64,000 bases of DNA, from NCBI RefSeq assembly GCF_009389715.1, contig NC_052407.1:5862475-5926474 (forward strand), read 5' to 3'. The position numbers and the translations under genes are program-made. Positions 23,260 to 34,700 of the stretch are shown piece after piece (the first letter of the stretch is position 1; each line of letters starts with the position of its first letter). The notes below the pieces were generated by a model that was not told the origin of the DNA, made no database searches, and worked only from the letters and a program-made list of their open reading frames with translations. Source of the stretch: Phoenix dactylifera (Eukaryota > Streptophyta > Magnoliopsida > Arecales > Arecaceae).

Positions 23260-24453
23260 TTTAAGTTGGAAAATTAGAAGAAGAAAAAAACTCAAAAACC
23301 AACCACTTGTAGGGAGTTGGCATGGAAGGTTTGCCTACAACCTCCTGAAGCGGAGGCAGTGTAATCCATCACAAACGAGGTCGTTTGGCGTATTCTCTCT
23401 AGCGAGTGGCAGAAGGAGCACATTTTTTAGTGCTATCAGAGCGCAATTTATTGGCGCAGGGAAGCGCAACGCATGCGTCAAGAAGTAATTTTTGGATGAG
23501 TCCTTAACCAGCTCGGTGGAACTCAACTCTTAAAGAAAGAGAGAAAAATTTCATTATACTTTAATAAGTTTTTGGATTGTCTCATGCTTCACATGAAAAA
23601 AATCTTGAATTAAATCTCTAAAAAATATCCAACAAAGTTGTAGAAAACAAAGAAGGTTAATAGGCATTCTCAAGATAATATATGGTCCACAGGGTTGATT
23701 CAATATGTTGATATATATTAAATAAGTCCGTAATATTAAAAGATGCATATCCATTTTCTGTATTTCAAAAATTTTTATAGAGTTTTAGTAATATTAAAAA
23801 AATGCCCCCGACCTTAACCAAGAAGCTAATATAAGTGTGGTAAATATTGGGGAAAAAAAATGACGATGACGAAAATTTTTACCTATTTGCTTTCTTTTGC
23901 CAACTATTAGGCTTTCTGAGCTGTCAATTCTGTATGTAGGCTATCTAACATGAGGGCTTAAGATTCGCCATATTAGCTAGTATCGTGCCATATCGAATAT
24001 ACCATACTGATACCGAATCCGTATGCAGTCTTGTACCGTATCAATATTCGATATATTAAGCTATTTCATATCATACTACCTACTGACACTACAATGTAAT
24101 GGTACTAAGACGACAATTCTTATGGGGGTCAATTTTTGCTCACAAGAACTACAAAATCCATTATGTTATGGGCTTTTAGCTCTTCCACAAGATCTGTATC
24201 CTCTTCCATCTTCACTAAATTTTGGCGTTTCTGATTACATTTTGGGTGCAGACCTGTGAATCAGCAGCGTTAACTGCGGAAAGCTGGTGAAGTTACTGTG
24301 AGGGAGACAACCTTGAAGAATCTGGGCTCCACTAATTCCCAGTTTGGTACATTGCAATGTGCAATTAGTTGGGCCAGATTTAGCAATTATTCGTGAGCTA
24401 ATTAAAAGTAATGAAGCTACATTGGAAGAGATAGTACCGATCACATGCTAATT

Positions 24454-24911
24454 AACACGGCTCAGTCCACCCAGGATGGGTACCAAACACAGCGGGGGTC
24501 AGCGGATTTTCGAGTTATCGGTGATGTATGCTGAGTTCAGAGCCGCTTGGGAGGGCATCTCCTTTGTCGGACACTGGGTACGGATCGGCTCATTCTTGAG
24601 GGTGACTTGGCTACGATGATCGATTGGATCCGGGGTTGGGGTCGTGCTCGCGAGGGTAGGTCGTTGCTCCTCGACATTCGCAGACTACGGCATGAGTATA
24701 GCTCCCTTCAGGCCATGCACACCTATCGGGAAGCTAAGTAACGACGGATTAGGTTGCCTCCTATGCGGCCTACCACTCCTGAGACTTCGTTTGGCTGGAG
24801 CGTGCCAGAGTGCCACGTTCTTTATCTGCTTTGTTGTTTTCTGATTTTATTGGCTGCATTCACATTCGTATAGTGGGAACTACCGTTGTACCAAAAAAGA
24901 AAAAAGAAAAA
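24454..24911 (+). pseudogene. 5'-truncated LINE (RNase H), paralogue of 8969-9427
   Basis: Same insertion as in segment copy 1, duplicated with the segment. It reads LILEGDLATMIDWI (Ser of the usual GDSA motif is Leu here) and HTYREAK, then a stop. The A-rich tail is interrupted by G (24893-24911), more worn than in copy 1. Confidence 0.8.
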
Positions 24912-25326
24912 TACGGTGGCCGGTAGAGACTCGGCCAAACAACTTCCACATCTTCAGGTAAACACGGCACTGATCGTTAACAGATGATATCTTTTCTCAC
25001 CACAGAAACTCTTCACCAACAGCCATTTGAAAGCCTACAAAGTATGATTAGATTTATAATGATGGAAACCTGACCCTACAATCCTGGGCATAAAAGCATA
25101 CATTTTAGAAACTATTGTAGCTGCAACAAAAATATCATTTTTCAAGTTCAACGATCAGCAACATTTATCTAGATGAGACAAGAAAAAAATAATCATTTAT
25201 CTTATTGGGACAAGGAAAAAATATTTTTTATATGAGAGCAATAAAAAATAAATTATATTATATTTATAAAGTGTATAACTTATTTAATAAAAAAAATATA
25301 CTTTATTATGTAAATATAAAAATTTA

Positions 25327-25351
25327 TGCGGTGAGCGTGGATCGAACACGC

Positions 25352-25394
<43 letters not shown>

Positions 25395-25399
25395 CCCGC
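25327..25399 (-). tRNA. tRNA-Phe(GAA), second copy
   Basis: Identical over all 73 bases to 9975-10047, although flanking DNA has diverged by several percent. A T5 terminator follows at once (plus about 25321-25325). Same anticodon GAA and intact cloverleaf, so both copies are probably functional. Confidence 0.97.
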
Positions 25400-25462
25400 A
25401 GATGTAAACCTTTCAACTGAGAACCTATTAATAATATATTCAGAGGCTAAAAGTGGAATAAT

Positions 25463-25628
25463 ATGTAATTGGGATAGGTACGGGCAACGTAATGCACATA
25501 AAGGCATGATTCGTCGCCAGGAGCTACTCCATCGCAAGCCAAAGCTTGTGCGTCCGAACCTAAAATTTAAACCATAGGACTTCCACAATAATGGTTGCAC
25601 CAACGACCGAAGCAGAAGAAACCAGGAT
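25463..25628. repeat. Single 166-bp unit homologous to the 3 x 167 array
   Basis: One copy only, starting 'atgtaattgggataggtac'. It marks the pre-expansion state of the array at 10110-10610. Confidence 0.9.
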
Positions 25629-25853
25629 ATGTAACACAAAATTCATCTCGTTACGTGGCTAGTCACTCAAGTAGTATTCTGTAGATTTAGAAAGAGAGCT
25701 GCCTACGGCTCTTCACAATATTTTGTTTTTAAATTATTATTAAATATGCCCGTATTTGAGTACCGTGAGGCGTCCGTCTTTAATAATAATAATAATAATA
25801 GTAAAAATAGTAAAAAAAAAAGAGTGATCCTGCAGTGGAGCTCATTTTACTTT

Positions 25854-27207
25854 GGCCCAGCTGTGGGCAGTAGAGCTGTTGGAAGTAGAGCTGTCTGAAG
25901 TAAAGCTGTTAAAAAAGCTATTTGCTGTTTGGTAAATACATTTGTAAAGTGTTGTTGCACTTTAACATATGTTTGGGTAAACAAACTGAGAAAGTACTTT
26001 GGTATGACAAAATTAACATAAAGGACATTGCATAGTATTATACAACAGACATAATAAAACATAATATATATTAATACATAAATTTATGATATAGTATAAT
26101 ATTATTGTAATATAAAATAATATTATTATAATATAACATAATAGTAATATAATTATTAGAGTAAATTAATTTTTGATAATATAACATAATATTAAATTAT
26201 TTAACATAACATATTAATGTATTATGATATAATGTAATATATGTATAGTATAATACAATAATAAAGGTATACAATATTATAATTATTAGAAAAAAAATAA
26301 TTTTCCACAATATAACATAATATTAAATTATTTAAAATAACATATTAATGTATTATGATATAACGTATTATGATATTATATTTATAGTATAATACAATAA
26401 TAAAGGTATAAAATATTATAATTATTAGTATAAATTAATTTTTCATAATATAACATAATATTAAATTATTTAAAATAACATATTAATGTATTATGATGTA
26501 ATGTAATGTAATATAATATTTATAGTATAATACAATAATAAAGGTATAAAATATTATAATTATTAGTATAAATAAATTTTTTATAATATAACATAATATT
26601 AAATTATTTAACATAACATATTAATGTATTATGATATAACATATTATAATATTATATTTATAGTATAATACAATAATAAAGGTATAAAATATTATAATTA
26701 TTAGTATAAATTAATTTTTCATAATATAACATAATATTAAATTATTTAAAATAACATATTAATGTATTATGATGTAATGTCATATAATATTATATTTATA
26801 GTATAATACAATAATAAAGATATAAAATATTTTAATTATTAGTGTATATTAATTTTTCATCCTCCGAATGACCATTTATCTCTCTATCAATTTTTCTTGC
26901 GGAAGGGAGTCTGACGGCTAGGGTTCTTGGCTCCAGCAGATTTTTAGGTTTATAAAAGGACAAATTATGTTATTATTATATTTTAATATGGGCATTTTGG
27001 TTAAAAATACAGCTTTCCGACAAAGCTGAAAACAGCATTTTCGAAAAGTTCCAAATTGGGGCTTCTCCCCAAAAGCTGTTTTCAGCTTCCCGCAAAAGCT
27101 GAAACAGCTTTTCGAAAATTTTACCAAACACCATTTTTTATCTAAAAGTACTTTTGGAGGGCCAGAAAGTGCTTTATGGCCCTCCAAAAACTCCCCCAAA
27201 CAGGACC
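25854..27207. mobile_element. PIF/Harbinger-like non-autonomous element
   Basis: The left end GGCCCAGCTGTGGGCAG and right end (inverse GGTCCTGTTTGGGGGAG) are imperfect inverted repeats; both subterminal regions have 'agctgtt' strings and '(g/c)tgtttggtaaa'. The right flank is TTA and the left flank TTT; the empty site in segment copy 1 has TTA once, so a TTA target duplication with one later change fits. Length 1,354 bp, no coding region; the core is an AT-rich tandem repeat. Confidence 0.82.
26090..26860. repeat. AT-rich minisatellite inside the PIF-like element
   Basis: About five units of 128-148 bp. The marker 'ataaaggtat' recurs at 26261, 26400, 26538 and 26686, with 'ataaagatat' at 26814. 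The sequence is close to 85% A+T. Confidence 0.9.
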
Positions 27208-27773
27208 TTAGTGGGGATGGTCCTCTTGTAAGTCCTGGGCCCACCACAACCCACTTTATTCCACCTACCAATCGTATTACTGGTGATCTTCTATAATGGA
27301 GAGTAATGATCCACAAATCAACAAATATAATGGGCTTCCAAAAATTTTTGTTTTGCCGAGGTTTGGAAATTTAGCCAGCTACAATGGCAAACTACAATGG
27401 TGATCTTATCCCAAGAAGAAATGGGAGGGACCAAATCTAATCCCAAAAAGATCCAAAAAGAGATTGGACATAACCAAAACAGGGCAATGTAAAGAAACAC
27501 TAGGATTTGGATGAGTGAAGAGACAGGAGGAGCCAATGCAAGATTATGCAATGGGGGCAAAAACAAAGAGATGCCGCTGCTGCTGTTTTAGTCGATGGGC
27601 AACATCACCTGCAACAGATTCTCTTGCTTATCCATTACACAAAATTATGGGAAGATTTAACTCAACCAGAAAGCACGTAAAAGATGAAAGCTGGGGCAAA
27701 TTACTAGACCAACAAATGAATCGTGAGCGAGGTTAAAGGGAAAAGGTCTCTTCTTTAATTAGAATTTTGGGCG

Positions 27774-28121
27774 CAAAATGCTCACCTGAAGCCCACAGGA
27801 GGACGGGTGGGATGGAAGGAAGGGGGATAAAATCCTTTCCAAATTGGTAATAGTGTAAATTGATAAAAACAAAGGCCTCGAGCCGGCATCTGCCTCGCCT
27901 CTCTTGGCCACCGACCATGGATGGAGGAGTGAAGCAACCGAGGTTCGTGTTGAAACCATAACTTGCTCTAAAAGCTTAAGCTAATAGGATGAGGTAGATT
28001 TATTTATATATTTATATTTTTTATATTAAAATTATTATTTATCTCAAAAGCTTAAGCTAATAGAATATGGTAGATTTATTTATATATTTATATTTTATTA
28101 TAGTTCGGAAAGCTCGCTGAT
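27774..28121. repeat. R repeat, copy 2 (right flank of segment copy 2)
   Basis: Direct repeat of 22238-22575 with small indels. It lies about 50 bp after the end of the duplicated segment. Confidence 0.85.
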
Positions 28122-28614
28122 GGAAAATGATGGAGGTCTCTGGGGGAGGGGAGATTAGAGTTTTGGGGTTTGGGTGTTGGGATGGGGTCGTCATTGCCGC
28201 CGCTGCCGTCGCTTGGGGTGACGAGGGGCGGGAAGAGGAGATGCAGTTCTCTGCCATCTCGGAGTTTTACATCTTGTAGTCAAATAACGGAGTCCATTGG
28301 ATGATGAATCTAATTAATTCTCTTGTTCCCAAAATTAATTAACTTCCTCAATTACAGTGATTTATTTACAGAAAAAGACCAAACTTCCATCGCTTAACAC
28401 AACGCCTTTCCCATCATCATAGTATCTTCAATACCGAATCCCGTCCGTCCAATCCCAGACCCCTGATCAGCGTTAATCTCATGATCCCTAGTTGAAAGTC
28501 AAGATGTAGATTTTGACGGTCCCGATCATCCAGCCCAAGCCGATGATCCCTGTGCCTTTTGCACCCCTTGTTAGAGGCAAAAAACAAGACAGAAGAATTC
28601 CTCCGTGATATTTT
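28122..28614. other. 3' flank of the PADRE gene; no supported gene
   Basis: A short plus-strand frame starting MEVSGGGEIRVLG (about 28129-28280) is present but has no recognised motif. The part near 28500-28614 is probably the 3' UTR of the minus-strand gene. Confidence 0.4.
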
Positions 28615-29130
28615 CTATTCCGGAATTGCACTAAGCTCTGCCGCAAATTTACGCCCAATGCCACGCCGCTTTTTATTTGGTTTCTTCCCTTCCTCCTCAT
28701 CCGCCGCCCGAACCTCGCCGCCCGCCGCCGTGCCCTCTCCGGACCCGACGTTGAACACCAGCGGCGACACCGTCGCCCCTCGTCGGATCCGTTCCCCGGC
28801 GGGGGCCGCCTTCATGAGCGCGGAGCTCGCCCGGACGGCGAGCGCGGCCAGGTCCTCCGCGTGGAGCCGGTGCTTCAGCATTGTCCTCGGGAGGAGGAAG
28901 TAGAGGTTCCCCGGCCGGAGCTCCTCGCCGCCGCCGACGGCGGAGACGAATCCATCGATCTCCATCACGTCAGCGTCGCAGACGAAGCACGTGGGGTCCT
29001 TCTGGAGCACGTGCGAGACTCTCACCGAGCGATCGTACTCCCGGAGCTCGCCGTCCGTGAAGATCACCTTAGCCGTCGCCACCGTCGTCACCGCCGCCGC
29101 GACCGCCTCGCACGAGGTGCAGATCCCCAT
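28615..29130 (-). CDS. PADRE / DUF4228 domain protein
   Basis: Single-exon gene of 171 codons. It starts MGICTSCEA: Gly2 fits N-myristoylation, and Cys4/Cys7 fit palmitoylation, so membrane attachment is likely. The core reads AKVIFTDGELREYDR, VSHVLQKDPTCFVCDAD, EIDGFVSAV and LRPGNLYFLLP, the defining blocks of the plant DUF4228 (PADRE) family; the C-terminus is basic (GKKPNKKRRGIGRKF), with an Ala-rich middle. Family members are small, often stress- and pathogen-responsive proteins of unknown biochemical role. Length is normal for the family. The gene is GC-rich as in monocots. The start is fixed by the MGxC motif and by a TATA box about 90 bp upstream. It looks intact. Confidence 0.93.
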   Translation of the reverse strand: MGICTSCEAVAAAVTTVATAKVIFTDGELREYDRSVRVSHVLQKDPTCFVCDADVMEIDGFVSAVGGGEELRPGNLYFLLPRTMLKHRLHAEDLAALAVRASSALMKAAPAGERIRRGATVSPLVFNVGSGEGTAAGGEVRAADEEEGKKPNKKRRGIGRKFAAELSAIPE

Positions 29131-29217
29131 CGGCGCTCAGAGGAAATGATAATAATCGGCGATTTCCTCCCACCTCTTCGAATGGTTTCGGTTTGGCCCT
29201 CGAAGGAGAGGGAAAGA

Positions 29218-29225
29218 TTTATATA
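29218..29225 (-). promoter_or_regulatory. TATA box of the PADRE gene
   Basis: Minus-strand CTATATAAATC, about 90 bp before the ATG. The MITE boundary at 29271 lies only about 45 bp further upstream, so the proximal promoter beyond the core is MITE sequence. Confidence 0.65.
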
Positions 29226-29270
29226 GGGGGAAGCGATTTGTCGCCGAGCAAGCGAATGCCAGGCTGTAAG

Positions 29271-30142
29271 GGGTGGTTCTATATACACCCCCCCTATTGC
29301 TAAGGACACCCCCAAAAACCAAAAAAAAAATACCCAAACTAACCTTTAGTGTAATTACCATATTGCTCTTGAAATTTTCTCATACACCCCCTTCCTCCTC
29401 CTCCGTTTCGTTTTGAAAAGAAAAAAAAAACACCCCTCAAACCCCCCTTAAACCCCTCGATCCATTTACATCGTTTAGGCGATCTTTGAAGGAGATTTAA
29501 GCCCCATTCGAAGCATGGACAAGCAACTAGTGATTTGGGACGAAGAATCGGCCGCAAAGGTACGTGTTCCACCTTGTTTCGAATTTTTTTTTTTCACGGT
29601 TCGTGCTCCGTTCGGCACTGGATCGCCGAACAAAAGGCTTTTGTTCGGCTGAACAGTGCCGAACAGAAGCCTTCTGTTCGGCCACCCTCAACCGAACAGA
29701 TTTGTTCGGCTGCACAGTGCCGAACAGAAGGCTTCTGTCCGGCACTGTTCAGCCGAACAGAAGCCTTTTGTTCGGCGATCCAGTGCCGAACGGAGCACGA
29801 ACCGTGAAAAAAAAAATTTCGGGAGAAGCCGGCGAGGTGGTTCCGGAAGAAGCCGGCGAGGTGGTCGGAGATCGGGAGAATGCCGGCGACGAGAGGGAGA
29901 AGGGGGAACGGGGGGGTTTTGGGCGTTGACGAGGTGTTTTGGAGGGGAAGAGCGGGGTGGGGGGGGTTTGGGGGGTGTAGAGAGCAATTTAGGTGAGGGG
30001 GTGGGGAGGGTGGGGGGTAATTTAGGAATTTTTAATTTTTTAGGGGTGTCCTTAGCAAATGGGGGGTGTAGAGAGTATTTAATTTTTTTTTAATTTTTGG
30101 GGGGTGTCCTGAGCAATAGGGGGGGTGTATATAGAACCACCC
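29271..30142. mobile_element. Mutator-like MITE (MULE) with internal hairpin
   Basis: Terminal inverted repeats of nearly 50 bp begin GGGTGGTTCTATATACAC at both ends. A perfect 9-bp target duplication GGCTGTAAG (29262-29270, 30143-30151) identifies the Mutator superfamily. Length 872 bp, no transposase. It contains a long inverted repeat at its centre. Near-identical ends point to a fairly recent insertion. Confidence 0.95.
29585..29816. repeat. Long inverted repeat (hairpin) with 98-bp arms
   Basis: Arms 29585-29682 and 29719-29816 are complementary with about two mismatches; the loop is 36 bp. Arms are built from repeated GTGCCGAACAGAAG and GTTCGGC motifs. A transcript would fold into an almost perfect hairpin. 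Confidence 0.95.
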
Positions 30143-30151
30143 GGCTGTAAG

Positions 30152-31791
30152 TTATTGAGGCCTGGGTGGACATGGGGAAAAGGGCTTTGATTTGGAAGAA
30201 ATTACGGGGTCGGGGACTCAGCTCATGAACTAACAGTAACAATCCAATCAATCACAGTGCGGTTGTTTCCGCTGGAAAGACTATTTTGCCCTCGAGAATG
30301 GCGACGACACGGAGGGCGTCACCCATTGGAACTGTGCTAGTTTTGGAAACTAAGGCTCGTGTCGTCGCTGTGCAACCTCGAAGTGCTATAAGGCTATCGT
30401 GTCTCCTTCACGATTGGTTGCTCTCCCAGCCCTCAGACGGAAATCACGTGAACGTGCGTGCTTTGATGAAAACCATGCACTTATTACGTGCTCCATTTCA
30501 GGCCCGGAACGTTCATGTTTTAGCCACGTAGCTCATCGTCCCAGAGTCTTTTCAGCATAGCCTGTGGGGTAGCTGCACAAGTTCCCATCAACGGCCTATC
30601 TGCTTTGGGTGTAAATAAAGTTCTCTCCCTCTCTTTAAGTCTCCTTCTTACCTTCTTCAATCTGAATGCCCAAAGGGATGTATCCATTGACATGACTCTT
30701 GAAACGGTTCCTAGCTTTCTATAGTATATCTGAGATTATGGATTTAGTTCTTAGATATCTGGATTTGTGTGGTGAGTAATGATGGTAGTAACAGTGCTAG
30801 TAATGTGCTTTCTCAAGTATTTTGGAGTATATTAATGGTATCATATTGTTCATGTATTCAGTAATTCATGTTGTTTCTGATAAAAAACTACTAACTGAAA
30901 TTAAAGTATATGGTTTCTGTTCATTTCAAGCACCAAACTAAACTAAGCCAAGCGGTTCTTGAATTAGGTTGGGCTTTTTGATCATTCCACGCTCGCAAGT
31001 AAAAGCTAGAAACCGCGAGTGAGGTGACCTCACCGGCATTTAACTCACCCCTGCCCCTAAGGAAACGATCAGGGGCGTAACAGTAATTTTGGACGGACAA
31101 GGGAAACGTGTCGAGATCGTGGGTCCGACAGAGCTTCGTCGCACGACTGGAGCTCGCCACGTGGGGAGGGCACCTCGGGAGGCAGACCAGAGACAAAGAG
31201 GCTTGGGGACTCGAGGGGTGTAGGGCGGTGAAGCGCACCGCCACGTGGGTTCTGGTGCTCCTCATGTTATTTAATTCTCCGCTTGTCGAGCCCAATGGGC
31301 GCTGCCCAGCGAATCGTCGCGTGATTATTCCGACACCCTTCTAATCCCATGAACCTTCCTGTTGCCACGTGATAACGGGCAATATAATATAATCCGTGGA
31401 GATCTAAGCTTGTCCAGGTTTATCTTGAGGCATCGTTGAACGCCGCTCCCATAGTTAGAATAAGCATCAAACCTAGTTTGGTGCACCCAAATGGTTTCAT
31501 TAGGGACTTTTTATGTCCCGGCAATCCAGCAGAAACCTAATCCGAGTACATGATGCATCACCGCATAGCATACCAAGGCATTTATTTATTAAGGAGATTA
31601 GGTGTTTGTTCGCTATTTATGTTGCTAATTTAATAAAATAATCTATTTGAACTAATTTGATTGACGATGATTTAGGTAAGTAATAATAAAGATTTTATTA
31701 GATAGATCTGGTCTACCAGCTTAGCTGCAAACTAGGGACACTAGTCCAAAAGATTTCTCCAGCGTGCCGAACCATATGGGAGGCAACCCAG
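30152..31791. other. Intergenic; no gene recognised
   Basis: Open frames at 30286-30531 and 30921-31295 show no motif. A cluster of three G-boxes lies at 31158-31371. Confidence 0.45.
31158..31371. promoter_or_regulatory. Cluster of three G-box / ABRE-like sites
   Basis: CACGTG at 31158-31163, 31242-31247 and 31366-31371, each in GCCACGTG context. Such sites bind bZIP and bHLH factors. No gene start can be tied to them in this window. Confidence 0.35.
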
Positions 31792-31799
31792 TTTGCAGT

Positions 31800-34700
31800 C
31801 AGGGGCGGCCCAATACATTTGGGGGCCCAAGGCGAACTCATTAAAAGAGGCTTTTAAGAAAATAATAAAAAAAATAATAAATATAAAATATTTTAAAAAT
31901 TTATTGAAAAATAATAGCTATTAGATGTTCCGAAATCAGTGCTTACAAGTAGTGAAAAGCTACGAGAATAGGGCCCATTTATGCTTAGCTACTAGTGTTT
32001 AGATATCTAAATCTTTCAGCACCTTTTAACAACCTAGCTATGTGCATTCATCTACACCACAAATGCTTTCCAAAGTATGTGAAAAGGCCCTGCCCCAAAG
32101 AATTTACAACATACCTTATCACATTAGAAGATAGCCCAAGCCAAGGCCTTGTTGAAGAGAACACTTCTTTTTTTCATGCTCACCACAGACCTCACCCCCT
32201 GGATTAGACTATAACCTGCAGCTATCCCATTAGCCATCACCAGAAACCTGCAACCCAAGATGTCTAGGGCTGCAAATGGGTCGGGTTGGGTCGGGTCCTA
32301 GGTGACCCCGATCCGACCCGGTTGCATGTTCGGGTCCTAATTTTGGACCCAGACCCGAGCCGGTTGAAAAACGGATCGGGTCGGGTCGGGTCCATACCTA
32401 CCCCAATGGGTCATTCGGGTCGGGTCGGGTCCGGATCTGGTCGGGTCCGGATCGGATCCGGGTCGGGTCCGGGTCGGGTCCGGGTCAGATTTGCATTTTT
32501 AATTCAATATTTTGTCAACTCCAATACTCCATCACCGATTCACCAATTCACCATCAGGTGAAGCCTTTTGCAAGCTCAACAATTCCTCCTGAAAGGCTGG
32601 AAGCGTGAAAATAAAGACTTCACCAACATCAACATGACCATTTTTATCACAACCACTTATCTTTGTATGTTGAATGACATCCATTATCCAATTTTGAAGT
32701 CTATAGTGTTTTGATCAAGACCTTGTGACCCATCAATGGCAGGCTCATATTGCACACATTGGATTATTACATCAGTCCATGATTCAAGCGTTCTGTGATT
32801 AAATCTCAAAAAAATTGTGCAAACTAGGTTAGATCTCACAGATTGGTAGAAAATAAAACAAGTAGGCCGAAATGATGCTCCCCAAGTGTGGCACGCCCCT
32901 CCTCCAAATCTTCCGACTATCCCCGAGGACCCCGACGACCCCCACCTCTCCCTCTCCCTCTCCCTCAAGTCCGGCGTCGTTGCCCTGTTACAATGTAAGC
33001 CCCCTTCGCCGGAACCATCTCCCGGCCTATGCTAAAAAAAATACGGAGGACTGGAGGAGGGACATACCTTGGGACGCCGAAGAATGGGAAGAGGGAGATC
33101 CGCGGAATGGGGAGTCGGAAGTCGAAAGATCTAGGGCACCGAGCACGGAAGCGGGCTACTCTTCTCCAAATGATCCTCCGCCGCAGCTCAAGATCTAGGG
33201 CACAGCCGCACGGGAGATCTAGGGCACCGAGCACGGAAGCGGTCTACTCCTCGACGTCCTCGTCTCCTCCAGATGATCCTCCGCCGCACGGGACTCGGGA
33301 GATCTAGGGCTAGGGCACAGCCGCTGCGCCGCACGGAAGAGAAAAAGGGAGGAACGGACCGTCCAAGTTCCAACAGGTGAAGCGGTCCAGCGGATGATTT
33401 ATATATCATCCGTTGGACCGTTGCGGGCTGCGGGCAAAGCACAGAGGCCAGAGCACACCTGTGACCTGTTGTAGCACTGCGGGCCTGCGGCCCAATGGGC
33501 TGCATGTCTTAAAAAAATGATCCAAAAAATTGGGTCGGGTCGGGTCGGGGTGCGGGTCGAAATTGGACAGACCCGACCCGACCCGAAAAATAGAACGGGT
33601 CCAAATTTAGGACCCGACCCGGCCCCGCGGGTCCTAAAATGCGGGTCGGGTCGGGTCTTAAGTGGGTTGGGTCGGGTCGGGTCACGGGTCGACCCAACCC
33701 ATTTGCAGCCCTAAAGATGTCTCCTAGAAATTATAAACCCATTACAGACTAACACCATTTTACTTTAAAAAAAAGTAATAAAGCTCCACTTTGGAGAAGA
33801 GAAGAGTATCACACCGAAAACTCTGGCATTAACCAAATTGAAAACTCTAAGAGAAACAAATTGATGGGTAACAATAGAAGGATTCCATGGGCTTACACCA
33901 AAGCCTTCATGTCAGTAAACTTGGCTTTTTTTTCCAAGGAGAAAAACCTTCCTGACCTGGGTGTCAGAGCCCACCAGAGCAGCAAGAAAAGAAAAAAAAT
34001 GGAAGAACAAACATAAAAAGAAAAAAAAAGAAGAACAAACATAAATCTACTGGGCATTATAACAAACATATGGTAGACAACTCAATCATGATACCAGACC
34101 CAATTCATTTAGAAAAGTGTTATTTCTCACATAGATTACATCATCCTGGAAGCCTAAAGAAGGTGAAACATGACCCAAATCCCCTTCCTCCTCCAAAAAT
34201 TATACAAAAAAAAAAATCCTTCTCGGCGGCAAAAAAAAAAAAGAAAACCGGAAGGCTCCTGTCTTTCTGACCCAAAAATCCTTCTCGCTAGATCCTGGAG
34301 TCCCCAGCCCCTTGCCCTTTGGTTGGCTCCGGAAGTCAATCGGAACTCGGAAGACGGAAGACTGAACACTAAAGTCTCCCCCCCCCCCCCCCCCAAAAAA
34401 AAAAAAGAAAATTGGCTCCGGAAGTTGGAAGCTCACTTGGAGAGGGCGGAGGGCCGGGAAGGAGAAGAGACGCCATCACGCCGGCGCCGCCGCCTCCCTA
34501 ATCCCTCTTCGGTCGAGTGCGGACTGCGGAGTGCCGGCTCGACGGGGAGGTTCGAGGACGGCGAACGGAGGAGGACCAAGGACGGTGGACTTTAGAGCGG
34601 AGCCGACTAGCCAAGGAGGCCGGAGCCCGGAGCCTCGGAGGAGCCGAGGACGGTGAGGAGAGAAGGAGCGGTGCTGCGGTGGAGCCTGTAGAAGACTACC

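Larger units (their letters stand above)
22576..27720. repeat. Segmental duplication, copy 2
   Basis: Collinear with 7514-11294 and enlarged by two later insertions: a SINE (22848-23259) and a PIF/Harbinger-like element (25854-27207). It is flanked by the direct R repeats. Confidence 0.9.

Noticed and set aside
29527-30093. Several 70-145-codon frames with repeated Arg/Thr/Glu phrases
   Set aside because: They are translations of the hairpin repeats inside the Mutator-type MITE.
32286-32561. Frames rich in GRVGSG / DPTR phrases (also 33509-33714)
   Set aside because: Translations of the GGGTCGGGTC subterminal repeats of the hAT element.
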